From NCBI GenBank assembly GCA_023014335.1, contig JAECYW010000011.1:1488001-1552000 (forward strand): 64,000 nt of DNA, in the 5' to 3' direction. A program made the position numbers and the translations under genes. This stretch comes from Galerina marginata (lineage: Eukaryota > Basidiomycota > Agaricomycetes > Agaricales > Galerinaceae). The notes beneath the pieces were generated by a model. The model saw nothing but the letters and a program-made list of their open reading frames with translations. It was not told the origin of the DNA and searched no databases. This document shows, in pieces, positions 24,601 to 35,961 of this stretch. Each line of letters begins with the position of its first letter. Positions within the stretch are counted from its first letter, which is position 1.

Positions 24601-25714
24601 CGTGTCTGTGTTGACCATATGTGTACTCTTGACTGGGATGCAGATGCGAGGTATACACCATTTGGTGATAAAGCGAGGGCTGTAACGGCACCAGACACAT
24701 TCTTGTCTGAAAACGTCGACGTTTTGGTCCAGTCGTCGCGTGAGATTGTGACAATTTCTGAACGAAAGATAAGGTCAAGCCGCAATGAATTATTAAATAA
24801 AATCAAACCGTGGCCATTCGTTGCTACAAAGAAATATTGTCCTGAGGTATGCCATATTGCAGAGCAGTCGTACGAGAAATCAGGAGACCTGTAGATGTTG
24901 TTAGTCCATGGAGGAATTTGTCGCGAGGAGGGTAAAGTTCCTCACTCTGAATCTTTCACAGCTGGTATAAGTCCTTCAATGGTTTTTTCAATAAACGGTT
25001 TCTCCGCAGCAACATTCCAAATGACTATTTTTCCATCAGACGTGCATGTTGCCTACAATGTGGTAAGCAGAGTGTCTATCAACAATGCCACGACTTACAA
25101 GAAGGGTGCTAGAAGGGTGCCACGTCGCGCTCCGTACACCTGAGGCATAACCTTCCAGCATAACTATTCTCTCCGTATCTTCCAGTTCTACGACTTTCAC
25201 TTTTGGTTCGCTGATGAGACCATTACTTTTAGCTCCCATTCGCCGAGCTAGAGGACAAACTCACTCGGAAGTGACAGCGATTCTCCGGTCCGTGGGGTCG
25301 ATTGCGACACACCTAATAGGAGAAACAAACGAGGTGACTACGGTGTCCATTTCAGAATTGAATCTCGAATATCTTCGAGCTTCTCCATCCAGGCATCCAG
25401 AAATCCAGCCGTCGTCCTAAAGAGGTATTAGGGCCAATTCATCATGACGAATTTACAGACACGAACGGCAGTTGCAAGTGATGTAATAGCGTCGCCCGAG
25501 TCTTCAACAAAAGCAGGTTCATGTTCAGGCCCTTCGCTGACTGTCCAGATCCGGATGACAGCATTTTTTCCACCAGTGAATGCTCGACTATCGAGATGGA
25601 GGAAGCATTGGTATGCAAACATGGTGACGAACGCAAAGAACTCACGACCCATCTTTGCTAAATGCCATGCATGTATGTCCTTTGCCGTGTGTGTTTATAG
25701 TCAACTTGTCGGCC
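21631..25714 (-). CDS. CTF4: Ctf4 / AND-1 / WDHD1 replisome adaptor
   Basis: Seventeen exons join in phase without any break, giving nearly 1000 residues. The N-terminus is a WD40 propeller starting [20 protein letters not shown], with repeats ending in IRIW, IVIW, HIWS and RWRK. An acidic linker follows ([17 protein letters not shown]). The middle SepB-type propeller has [11 protein letters not shown] and [21 protein letters not shown] helical segment with [20 protein letters not shown] precedes a disordered tail carrying two SNPFARK-like motifs. Ctf4 links the CMG helicase to polymerase alpha and cohesion factors. Two introns use GC donors (see findings). The promoter has the MCB composite found at CDC6, implying G1/S regulation. 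Confidence 0.96.
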
Positions 25715-25759
25715 ATGGTTATATGTGTTAAGAGTTGAGAGTTGGAGGAGAGTTGGAAG

Positions 25760-25787
25760 ACGCGTCAGGTCACAATTAGTCACGCGT
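25760..25787 (-). promoter_or_regulatory. Composite MCB element upstream of CTF4
   Basis: ACGCGT at 25760-25765 and 25782-25787 flank AGGTCAC at 25767-25773, 46-73 bp upstream of the Ctf4 ATG. Order and strand match the element at CDC6. Confidence 0.75.
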
Positions 25788-26520
25788 TCGTGACAAGTCG
25801 CTGCTCCTGGGTTTTCACACGAATCACCATCTGACCTTCAATTTCTGTCATTCATGAGCACCCCGGAAACGAAGAAACGAACCCTAAATTCTACGAGCTG
25901 GATAGCCTTCGCCCCCCGAAAATGGACATCTCGGCCAAACCTCAGCCTGGGCTCATAGAGTACGCAAGGTCGCTGAACCCCAATCAAATGACTAGGTTAG
26001 ATTCCAAGGCCAATAGCGCAGAGAGAGCTCCGATTCCATCAGGAGATTATCCAACAAGTTTAAAGGATTAACATCTTTACGCGACGAACCTTGGCCTTGA
26101 ATGGTCCCTTGTTGTTCAAACCCTCCTGGCCTTTTGCAAATCTTTTATCAAATTCATCAGCCTTCTTGATGTATTGTCAGAAAGTCGTTCCAGAGAAGAC
26201 ACTTGTTGCACCGCCATTGCTGACCCCTCTGCAGATGTGGGAGTGGATTGGTGATCTGGATAGTCTGACTTGATGAGTCTCACCCACAACTCACGACATT
26301 AGCCTATCGCAGGCTGTATAAACATAACCTTTAGGCCCTGGTTTATTTCTGGACGCACCGGCAGTCGAGGAAATGCACTGTCTTAGACTCCGGCGCTCGA
26401 ACTCCATGACAGCTCCTGATGGTGGGTCAATCACAGCATAATTTTAAACCCTTCATAAACGAACCCAGCCGGAGGATCGATGGCAGCTTTTCCCTTCGCT
26501 TTCCTTCCGTTGGGGCCGAC
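25788..26520 (+). other. Intergenic; possible small unrecognised gene
   Basis: Between 25850 and 26280 plus-strand frames read as reasonable protein (for example KMDISAKPQPGLIEYARSLN, later LLDVLSESRSREDTC) but are interrupted by in-frame stops and no intron was found that joins them. It may be a small unrecognised gene or a relic. Confidence 0.3.
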
Positions 26521-27057
26521 ATGGGTTCGTTCCCTCAACACCTTTTTTCGCTCATTCTGGCGTCCCTATGCTTTTCGACAATTGGGATGGTTTTTGGGGC
26601 CCTGGCAATCACGCTCTCGCCCATCATATGGATTATACCCGCCATTATCGCCCTCACTTTCATTTACCACACTTTCATTCTTCTCGTGGCGAGCGCCGAG
26701 ACGTACCACAGCCCACGACTTTACACACCTTACACCATTGGATGCGCCTACATTCTTTCCTTTTTTTGGACCGCAACCCTCGCAGTGTCGATAGCAGTTT
26801 CCTGCCTGCTATTAACCAACGTAGTCCACACCACGGATGACAAAGTCAAAATATGGATGCTCATTCTATCCGGCGTCTCGCTGCTGGAATCGGCGTTGTT
26901 GGGTTACATGGCGGTCATGTCTCACAAGGAGATGAAGCAAATTCGTTATCAGAATAAATGGAGGTGGAGAATAGATATTACAGGAGTGAATTCTCCTCAA
27001 TGGAGGTCAGTCGAATTTTTTCCTCCCCAGAAAAAACACGCTAACAGATCAAGGTAG
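26521..27057 (+). CDS. Small four-helix membrane protein, unknown
   Basis: A single open frame of 178 codons starts at the ATG at 26521; the frame continues upstream to 26419 but that part lacks membrane-protein character. It holds about four hydrophobic helices (LILASLCFSTIGMVFGALAI, LSPIIWIIPAIIALTFIYH, ILSFFWTATLAVSIAVSCLL, MLILSGVSLLESALLGYMAV) and a short charged C-terminus. A GTCAGT donor at 27006 with CTAAC and CAAG downstream would end the protein about ten residues earlier (SPQWR then stop). Small tetra-helical proteins of this sort are common and unassigned in mushrooms. No function is claimed. Confidence 0.6.
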   Translation: MGSFPQHLFSLILASLCFSTIGMVFGALAITLSPIIWIIPAIIALTFIYHTFILLVASAETYHSPRLYTPYTIGCAYILSFFWTATLAVSIAVSCLLLTNVVHTTDDKVKIWMLILSGVSLLESALLGYMAVMSHKEMKQIRYQNKWRWRIDITGVNSPQWRSVEFFPPQKKHANRSR

Positions 27058-27344
27058 CTCTGCGAAACCAAGCTTCTCCGTATAACGCCCCTAGTTGTAA
27101 CTTCCTTGCACACATCCACCATGACATGACGCCATTGAATGCACCTACATTCCTTTCTAAGTCCAGTTACCCTTTCATTCAGAGTTCATACCCATTCGCA
27201 TTTGTTATTTATTGCGCAGCATCCAAAAGAATACTCGTTTTCCCTGTTCTGCAGGCACATCAGCACTTGGATCCTTCAACTGTGTATTATGTTATACAAG
27301 ATCTACAACTAAAGCCTTATTTACAAAACACGAATAACTAAATC

Positions 27345-30249
27345 CTAAGCCTCGCCCTTCGAACCATCGGTACCGTCTCCCTCTGCCGTGGAAAAGCTTG
27401 TTGATTTTTCCTTTTCTTGGGAGAAACCTGTATCTTCGGCCACCACGGGACCGCCTGACACAAAGGATTCGGACAACGAGCTTACTGTTGTTACCGCCAT
27501 ATCTAGGACAGCTTCGACCCGTTTCTTGAGCGCGTCGTTTGAACTACTGACAGTCTACAACAATAATATCACATCAGTCAGCGCTCTAGAAGACGGTGTC
27601 GGCGACGAAAATAGAAGGGTTAAGCTTACGAGGCTGATCAAACTAATTCGGGCCTGGGCGTCATCAAGTTGGACCAATAAAGACGGTTCACGGTCACCCT
27701 CTCCTTGCTCTGGCCCATCTTCGGAAGTTTCGGGCATGTGAAGTTCAACTTCACCGAAGTGCGCTTCGAGGAACATCGCTAGCCTCTGGATGCGCAGCAC
27801 CGAGGAGGTTTCAACTTCGGGATCGGCGTGCGGATGTGAGTGACTGTGTGTGTGAGTGTGTGAATGGGGCTGAGTTGTCACTGTAAGTCATGATTGTCAG
27901 CGTGTCCGTGCCGTGGCTGCCTCAGACTTACATTTCACAGGAGGCTGGGCTTTTGTCGATACCCGTAATTAGTGCCAATGTTGAGTCAGCTATCATGTCG
28001 TTGCTAGAGCTCGATTCCCATTCCAAAGTCAACTCGTGTTCTCCTGTATACTTGACATCAAGGACGCCCATAACCTAGAAAAGAAATCGTGAGATTCGTA
28101 GTTGCTTGGAAAAACGAGGTGATGGCACACCCGCATAGTGGGAACACCGTCCTTATCCAAGCCTTCATCCACCCTTCCATACATGCCCTCTAGATGCCAT
28201 TGGACCAAAGACCAACCGACGCCAAGAACAATTTTTTGCCGCTGGGTTACTGTGCACGTTGTCAGGCCAGCAAAATCGCGCAAATCACGCGGGTCTAGGA
28301 GAGTGTAAGAATAATCTTTGGCAACTAAGAGGCCAGATAAAACATCGTTTGTCTTCGGCGGTTTGTCTGCTAGAGTTCCGATAGCCTGCGATGGGAGATT
28401 AGTGAAGCTGTTCCGGGATTGAAATTCTGATCCTACCTTTGCTACCCGTTCACCGCGGAAGGATAAATTTAATGTTTCCAAGTTCTTCGGTGAATGGATC
28501 TTGACATCTTCATCACGTTCTTTATATCGGGACGTCATTGCAGAACGCAACCTTCCCATTGCTGCCTGTTCGCCATGTACTAGTATCTACAATCCAGTCG
28601 GTGTGTCACCATCAGCTCGCCCTGGAGATCGTGGAAATGGCTCACAACATGCTGAGCCTTGACCTGCTCAATAAATTCGGAGTTTTGTGAATAGTCAACA
28701 TGGGCGCTAAAGGAGATGTCGTCGACAGATATCTTTCTCGGAATTGTGACGCCTTTTAGTGAAACAAAATCTTCAGGTTCATTCATTATTTCCTAAAGTT
28801 AGGAAGTTTTAAGTTTTGATAGCGAGTGCAAACGAGAGAAGAGGAAAAAGTAAATGGTCATTGCAGAAACAGTATATACACGCCAGGGTCTCCAGCCCAC
28901 CACTGATACAAACTTGTAGAAACTCACCCTAGCCAGCGTTCCTTCAATGGAATAACCGGTGATGATGAGACCATTCCTTGAATCTGGCGCCCACAGTTCG
29001 AATAATTCCCTACTAGGTCCAACTTGCATAAAGCCAGGGCTGGCGAGAACAACGCATGGGGGTCCTTCCGCGATTTTTTTCTCCCATCCACGTGCATGCG
29101 GTACATTAGAGATATGTCTATCGGTTTAGAGAATTTTAGAAAGAATGAATCTGTCCAAAGACGGGAACGACATACTTGAACACGAACGGGTTATCCCGTT
29201 TGGCAAACCTTGAGCGGATACTTGAGTTCATGGTGTGGATGTACGTTTGATATACTGCCATGCATTTCCTGGCAAGACTAGAAGCATAATAGATTGGAAC
29301 GTTGTGCAGGTCAGGATGCTTCTTCCAGTAATCGTCTAGAATGAGCAGCAATTCCTGGGCTCTCCCAAGCGCGAAAGTCGGCAGAAGAACGTGACCATTG
29401 CGGCGAATAATTGAATGCACCAAACTTGTAAAGCGATTTTCCTTCTCTTCGCGTCCTTCCAGAGTATGTACACCAAACGTACTTTCGACGATGAGCACGT
29501 CTGGCCGGATTGGTGGCAGCTCTGCCTTGACGAGATGCCGGTCTTCTTCTCGAGAGTAGTCGCCAGTATAGAGAATTTTGAGCCCGTATATGTCGATGAG
29601 AAACATGCAAGCACCGAGAACGTGGCCCTGCGTGATATGGAATGAAAGTCACGCCAGGGACATACAGTTATTAGCTGATGAGCAGAAACAGGGATGATGG
29701 ATGCGAGAGACATTGTCATATCCAAAGGAGAGAATAGAGCATCGGAAGAGGAAGAACTGGAAAGAAAAAAAAGTCAATTACAAAGTCCAGATGTTGGAAT
29801 TCAATGCACACCTCATCCGAACATAATCTTGCATCATGAACTTGTGGACTGCTTTGGTTGGATGCGTCATATATACCTTCCCTTTGCCGTCCCGGAAATT
29901 CGTCTAAATTGACAATTCAAATGCAAAATCCTTTCAGGAAAACACGACACAAACCTTCTCAGTAATATAAGTCAATGCTGCAGCATGATCTAAGTGAAAG
30001 CTGTTTGGGTTATTCTTAGCTATATTTCGCGTTGATTAACTGCCAAGCTCACTGGGTAATAAGAAGTGCGTCAACCGTGCTCCAGTCCAGCTCGTCGATG
30101 AATGGGAGAGAGGCCATCCCACTGTACGCTGGGTGAACCCCAGCGTCGCATACAATTGTTCGTCCTCGGTATTCGAGCACACAACACGAGCGGCCAACCT
30201 CTTGGCCAGCACCGAGCATAGTCACACTCAATGTCGGTGTGTCGGCCAT
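27345..30249 (-). CDS. YSH1: Ysh1 / CPSF73 pre-mRNA 3'-end endonuclease
   Basis: Zinc-dependent nuclease that cuts pre-mRNA before polyadenylation, within the cleavage and polyadenylation factor. About ten exons. The metallo-beta-lactamase motif HFHLDH is at residues 66-71, formed across the first intron; downstream are [23 protein letters not shown], the beta-CASP motifs VESTFG and [31 protein letters not shown] and [12 protein letters not shown]. The C-terminal domain carries a His-rich insert ([12 protein letters not shown]). The start is ATG 30249. Two extra bases (29657-29659 GGG and 29626-29628 CCC on the plus strand) shift frame exactly at the YHAGHVLGA block, and one more near 27890. 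Conserved residues on both sides are present, so sequence error is the simple reading. Confidence 0.94.
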
Positions 30250-30448
30250 TTTCGACTCCCAACAGAAAAGTGGGTGGTAGAGATAGGCTTAAGTACTAGC
30301 TTGTGGTCCAGACGAGAAACGCAATACATAACGCTGAGCGGACCGCGCGACGATTACGTAAGTGATCTTGAACCTCCAGTTGAGATCCGCTTTGCATTTT
30401 TTCAATCCTTCACGTTATACTCCATCCTGAACTTTGCTTGTCTATCCA
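30250..30448. promoter_or_regulatory. Divergent promoter region, 199 bp
   Basis: It separates the Ysh1 start (30249, minus) from the start of a small basic protein (30449, plus). No named motif stands out. Confidence 0.5.
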
Positions 30449-30762
30449 ATGGCCCAAGCTAAGCGTTCGAAACACACAGGGAATATTGGAAAGAAGAAGG
30501 CCGCGGCAAAGCAGGCGCTAAAGAAAAATCGCCCAGCCAACAAGTCGCGTAATGACGACTTGCGCGAAAAGCTGGACCGTGAATCCCTCTCTCTGCGTAA
30601 TGATACAGTAAGTCTGATTTCTATATATTTCATCTTGTTATATGATTCCAATGGATACGCCAGCTCCGAGAAATACCAAATTCTCGACCCGAACTCGATC
30701 TTCCAACAATGGACATCGCCGAGTCGTTGACAGACCTAACGGACATTCTTCGCAATCTATAA
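30449..30762 (+). CDS. Small basic protein, 85 aa, 2 exons
   Basis: Exon 1 (30449-30607) encodes 53 residues, with 19 Lys/Arg including GNIGKKKAAAKQALKKNRPA. A 56-nt intron with GTAAGT follows, and exon 2 (30664-30762) gives 32 mostly acidic and hydrophobic residues ending SLTDLTDILRNL. The charge switch, a basic head and an amphipathic acidic tail, suggests a nucleic-acid or ribosome-associated peptide, but I do not recognise it. The intron is needed to reach the sensible tail; other frames in exon 2 look like shadows. It shares a divergent promoter with Ysh1. Confidence 0.6.
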
Positions 30763-31375
30763 ATGTCGGTCCAAACCAATTGCAAAAGAGTATGTGTTTG
30801 GAGGACGCTTTGCTTTTTGCGTCCAAGCCCTCTGAATGGAACCCGAATTACATACCAGTCGTCTGACCTAATCTCGTGCGTTATAGCCTTTTAAGAATAA
30901 TTTCTAGACCTCTGATTTAAAATGTAGAGACACGCGTCCACGCAATTGTCCTGGTTCAAATGCACCGAGACCTCCAAGAGACCTCGCCACTTAAATTATA
31001 TTAAATTCATTCGATCCGCACTACGCCAGTGGCCAAAACTCGTCGTCCGTCGGGTTGAAGCATTGATAAAGCAGATTGTATTCGTCGTAAGTAGGTACCT
31101 ATGTAACTAACTACATACTAGATAATGGAAGCCGTAAAAAGAGACCGCAGCTCAACACAAAAATAATGATACAATCAGAGTAAGAATATACACGATCCAG
31201 GTCCACTACGTGATTATAGCTAACTAAAGAAAGGAAAAAAGCAACGAAAGGTGTGATTGTGTCTACAACAGCTAGCTTCTAAAGATCAGCTAGACCAAAG
31301 TCCTGAAAATGGAACGAAAACCCGAATATGCAACAAGAAATGCTCGAGAGCGATCAAAAAGGACGGCGTGGCCGC
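30763..31375. other. Intergenic between convergent genes
   Basis: This is 3' flank of the small basic protein and of the Ulp1-like gene. Open frames at 31257-31700 are shadows of the latter. No feature is visible otherwise. Confidence 0.5.
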
Positions 31376-34300
31376 TCAGCTCATGTCCTCCCAAGCAGGA
31401 CGAGGGCCGCCGATCGACAGCTTGCCCAGCTGTTTCCTTTGCTTCAGGTTCTTGACTTCAGTATTGATCAGATCACGCAGACGCTCGAGGTCCACGCTCC
31501 TCTCGGCGCGCGAGCCCATGAGGACGTTGCGCCAGATACCAGCAGCGGCAACGGAGTTGTCGATGGGAAGTTGGAGGGGGCGGTGGAGGCGCACCATCTT
31601 CTGCACGAGATGGTCTGGGCTAGGGTACATGGTATTTGGCCAGGCTACGCGAATAGCAAACCACCATCCAAGAGGCTGAGGGGAGGGCAAAGGATCTGAG
31701 TATACAGTTGGAACTGAAGGTAGAAAGAAAGAGCTCACCCGGCCGTCAGGAAGTGTTCGCTCGGGATACGAATCATACGTTGTGAGGGCACCATCGGGAA
31801 GGGAGAACCTAGAATCAGACATTAGAATCACCGAAGTCAACCAATTCGTATGTCAGCATACCTATGAACTACCCAGTGATTAGGGTCCGAACGATGCTTC
31901 GCAAGTACGACAATCAACCGCGGCATGCCCTCCAACCCAAACGGGGCCCAGAGGTCCTTCAACATCCCACAAGCGTCTCCGTGTCGGCCATTAAACACAG
32001 CGTTGCTAATCGCGTCGGCCATGTTCGGAGGTACGAACAGTCGGTCCACGACACCCTGCGGGCTGTCCGTCAGCCTCGCGCGGACATAGCGCTTGTAAGC
32101 TTGAGTCGACCAGATGCTCAGAGCCACCTCGTCAACTTGTTGTCCTCGGGTAGTGCTATTCAGAGCATGCTCGAGCTCGCTTGCTGGCCAAATGATAGCC
32201 CAGTTTAGAAGTCTGGCGTGGATCCGCTGCCAGGGTGGCAACTGCTGTGACTCCGTACTATAATCAACGGCGTTCCAAGGTCCTTGAGGGTGGACGGCCA
32301 TCTCCTGCTTCGCCTCAGGTGGTAGGTCAGGCAAGGGTGGGGAATTCGATCGATCATCATGATATGCATCACCGTTGGTGTCTGGAATTGTTGGCAATCC
32401 AGAGGTCGGACCATGTTCATTCTCATCAAATTCATCATCACGGTCATCATGCTGGGCGACCTCCCAAGATTTATGGGAAATCTGGCTGCCTTGTGGTTTC
32501 TGCCTGAGTTTGTACAACTCTTCTTCCAGATATTGTTGGCCAGGTGAATCGTCTCGTCCGTTCTCCGATAGTCCGTATAGACTGCGGGGTAGAGAGCGAG
32601 CTTCTCCGTCTGTATGGTTTCGAGGAGTCTGCGTCTCGGTCATCTCGTCGAATTCGCGCACATTGCCATCATCGTCTAGTAGCATCTCCGTTTCAGGAGG
32701 CTGGTACATCGAGTCAGCCATGGTGCCTGTAGGCTGTGTCTGGATGTTGACTGTTTGTGTCATGGGTGTGCGAGTGGACTCATCGGGCTCGTAAGCAAAG
32801 CGAGATCCACCAGCGTTGAAGGACCTGTCCGTGGCTTTGAGACCTTCGATCTTAGGACCAAGACTCTCTATACGTTGCTGCATGAGAACAAGTTCTCGTT
32901 TAAGATCAGTAGCCCATGGTGGCGGTTCCTGAAATAAATCTCAGTAAAAAGTACCAGTGATGTAAAAGGATTTTACCTCAAATGTATTATCGGGGCGGAG
33001 ATGTACGTTGGGATCATGATCGTGATACGACTTTCTGTACTGTTTAATTGACTGAAAGCGCGGAGAAAGTGAATAAAATTGATGTCATGATCGTGACGGA
33101 AAACATACTTCATGGTCATATTTCATTCCAAGTTTCTTGATTCTTTGTCGTACAGCCTTCCTCAGTGCCTTCTTCACAAAATCATGCTGGTTAGGATCGT
33201 TTTCCTGGTGAAGCAAAACACACAACTCCATATCATGGTAGTGATCAGCTACGTCTGGCTCTAGAGGAGCGCCATAGCTAGATGTGCGGGGTGTTCGGGC
33301 CAGTGCCTCGTTCACAATTCGAGTCTCCTCCGGATCCAACTGCCCGTCAGGAGAATGAGGCCGAGTGGGGGTAGGTGTTGTGTCTCTTTCGCGTTCAGCC
33401 CTACTGGAACGCGATTGCCTGGATCCTACGCTAGACGGTGGCCTTCCACCTTCCATTTGGGAGAGTGCTCTGCTTTGGGGAGACGCGATCTTGGAAGGAG
33501 ACTTTGAAGAGGCTATGGATGGCTCCTTCTCTGGTTCTTGTGGGATCACAAGAGCGCGTCCTCTGACGGCAGCGTTTAAAAGATCCTCTTGGGTGGGCGC
33601 GTGCCGATAGGGTGAAAATGGACGACTTTGGTGACCAGAGGGCCCGGCACCACCTGCAGATAGGACAGATGCTGGAGGAGGGGAACGAGCTGCAAAAAAA
33701 GCTTATCAGATGGAGTCCATTGCAGAGCGACACGTTTGTACGTACTTCCATTTACATAGGGCTGTTTCGACGCAAACAGCTGCACTCTCTGCGATGGAGA
33801 ATCCGACGGTGAGATTGAAGGAGCCTTCGAACGCGCACGTGATTTAGAGGTAGGCGAACTGGGACCATCATATTGGCTGTCGACGTCGCCCATTCTGCTC
33901 TCTGGCAAGGGAGGATATGCAGTACCGGTGGCTCGAGTAAGCTTGGATCTGCCAGACAAAGGGGACCAAGGGCGCTGGTCTGTGGCAGCTCTGCTCGGGG
34001 CGCGAGGCTTGGGCGACTACAATGGAAGAGTCAATACAGAGGTAATCAAATATAAAAAGTCCCACGCACGGATGTGACATCGCGTTCAGAAGACTTGGAG
34101 GGCGTGCCGCGAGAAGGGGGGTGGATGTCAATGTTTACGGAAGTTTGTCGGGGGGTTCCGCCATTATCCGAGGACGCGACATTTAGAGGTTGCTGACCTG
34201 ACGTCAGCCCGGCTGGATATGCGGATAGCCCGCCTTCAGTCAGTGCGGTCGCGTTTCCATTCGCCCCATGGTTCCAACCATCATGATCTCCATTCTGCCC

Positions 34301-34857
34301 CCCACCGTTCACAATATCCGCCCAAACGGGCTAGATGAGAAGCCTAATTTAGTCTCGGAGGAAGACAGCATCCGGGCACTACGCACATTCCACGAACCGC
34401 GAGCGTACGGATTGTTCGACGCTGGCCGTTCATCTGTGGGCAGGGGCCCGAAATTTCCAAACGAAGGCCCGGAGTCGTAGGACGCGTACTTGGGACCCGG
34501 AGGGTCATTGGGCCCAGGTTCATGCTAGAGAAGCTTTAGGTAAATCAACAGCATGTTTGGCGGTTCTAGACGCACCTGTGGCTCCCCCAGTTCCGACCGG
34601 ATACCCTCCTGAATGTTAGAATCTGCATCCTCGTTATCTACCTCCTCGACATGGTTGATTGCTTTGACACCATTTCTGGGAGAGTAGATTCCAGCGCCCG
34701 GGTTGATAAGTGTGTCGCTGGCCTTGCTCCTGGGTGCTGGAGAGTATATCTGTGGCGTATGTCTACCATTATGAATAGACTCGGGTTTTCTGTACTCGTC
34801 TGGATCTGCCATCGAGCGCGGTGGAGAGTTGTCGGGCTCGTCACCTTCTCTTGCCAT
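31376..34857 (-). CDS. Large protein with degenerate Ulp1/C48-like C-terminal domain
   Basis: At least nine exons join with consistent phase and no breaks, giving about 1000 residues from ATG 34857. The first two thirds are disordered (Ser/Pro/Arg/Gly-rich, with a helical patch DFVKKALRKAVRQRIKKLG and an acidic region). The last 260 residues are globular. There WAIIWPASELEHALNS and QVDEVALSIWSTQAYKRY lead to LFVPPNMADAI, LIVVLAKHRSDPNHWVVHRF, LTTYDSYPE and LPIDNSVAAAGIWRNVLM. This order copies SUMO/Ulp1 proteases: WLnD helix, HW (catalytic His), YDS (catalytic Asp), then Q-DN-DCG-IW. Here the Gln and the Cys are replaced (LPIDNSVAAAG). I infer a non-catalytic protease fold, perhaps binding a ubiquitin-like protein. 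The assignment is by eye only. Confidence 0.72.
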
Positions 34858-35345
34858 GCCTTCCAAGAAACTTAGAACTAAAGAAAGATTCAGTTCCGCT
34901 AACGAGTGGTTTATGACAGAAGGCTGTACCTTTCTCGTTCGGCGCTGTGGGGCGGGTATCAGAAAACATATCATGACCATGCAACGTGGAGCTCACCTGG
35001 AGTCGAAGACCGTAGCTGAATGTGCGCGAATACACCTTGTTCTTGTCCTGACATAGGTTTATGAGGTATTTGTGGAGTAGTTTGGGTATCGTGGGTGTCG
35101 CTGTCGTAAATTTGGGTAACAAGTTCGTGGCTGGGAAGAGAGAGCAAAGTTTATATAGAAAGAGGAGGTAGAACTGTGGTATTGGTGGAGAATGAGGAGG
35201 TGTTTGGATAGAAGGATATCGCAAGAAAGGTATAAGTCGATGATGTGTTTAATTCCGTCTACAATAATTCGAACTGTGTACAAATAACATCAAATTATGT
35301 CACAATAACCTCCGAGGCAAACAAAAGAACCCATTTATAGCCGTT
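34858..35345. other. Upstream region of the Ulp1-like gene
   Basis: In-frame sequence extends above ATG 34857 to 34980, so a longer N-terminus is possible. Nothing else was recognised. Confidence 0.4.
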
Positions 35346-35790
35346 TTAACTTTTTAAACGTTTAGTGTTTGTCATAGGAAGCTCGAGCTCCTCGCCATTG
35401 TCGGTGATCGAATCGTCTGGCAAGACTGTTGTCGTTTCATTTCACTGTTCGGTTGGCCGTTTAACTAATTTGCTTTGGAACCCGCTTATTCCACAAAGCC
35501 CGTCGGCTCCGCCGGTATCGAAGCCAGCCAGGGACCGGTGACCAGTGTCTTCGACTGTTGAGTTTTGGTCAAGTCAGAAAATTCAGCGTACTTCATATAC
35601 TTCCGTAGGTCCCTCATCTGCATATAGTAATATATTTTCCTCAGAAAGCACAATGATCGAAGTGAGACATTCTCTAGCTCAAAAGGGATTTCGGCTTACC
35701 ATATTTTGTAGGCTGAATATCATTCCCGCCGGGAATTTGAAAATCAATTTCATGACTACAAACCAGGTGGTAAGAGAGGGTGATGAATAA
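35346..35790 (-). pseudogene. Unrecognised gene fragment
   Basis: Minus-strand pieces look like real protein: HEIDFQIPGGNDIQPTKY, then after a GTAAGC...ATGCAG intron MRDLRKYMKYAEFSDLTKTQ to a stop after PTGFVE, and a separate acidic end DDSITDNGEELELPMTNTK with its stop at 35346. I could not join the last piece to the others, and no start with support is visible. It may be a truncated copy of a gene located elsewhere, or a gene with unusual splicing. Family not recognised. Confidence 0.3.
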
Positions 35791-35961
35791 AGAGTGAGGT
35801 CGTGTATAATGATGGACAATAGAATCATTTAGAATCCCTTGATTCTCATAAGTATAGGGACAGAGAGGGCCCTTCCCTGCGGACAAACACCAGTTCATCC
35901 GAACAGAGCCTCGTGTGTGACTTGCTCAGCAAATATTAAGAGAAAAAATAAAGTTGATGAA

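Noticed and set aside
29615..29690. A 38-nt GT..AG intron in YSH1
   Set aside because: Splicing it would remove the conserved YHAGHVLGA loop and it is shorter than any confident intron here; two homopolymer errors are simpler.
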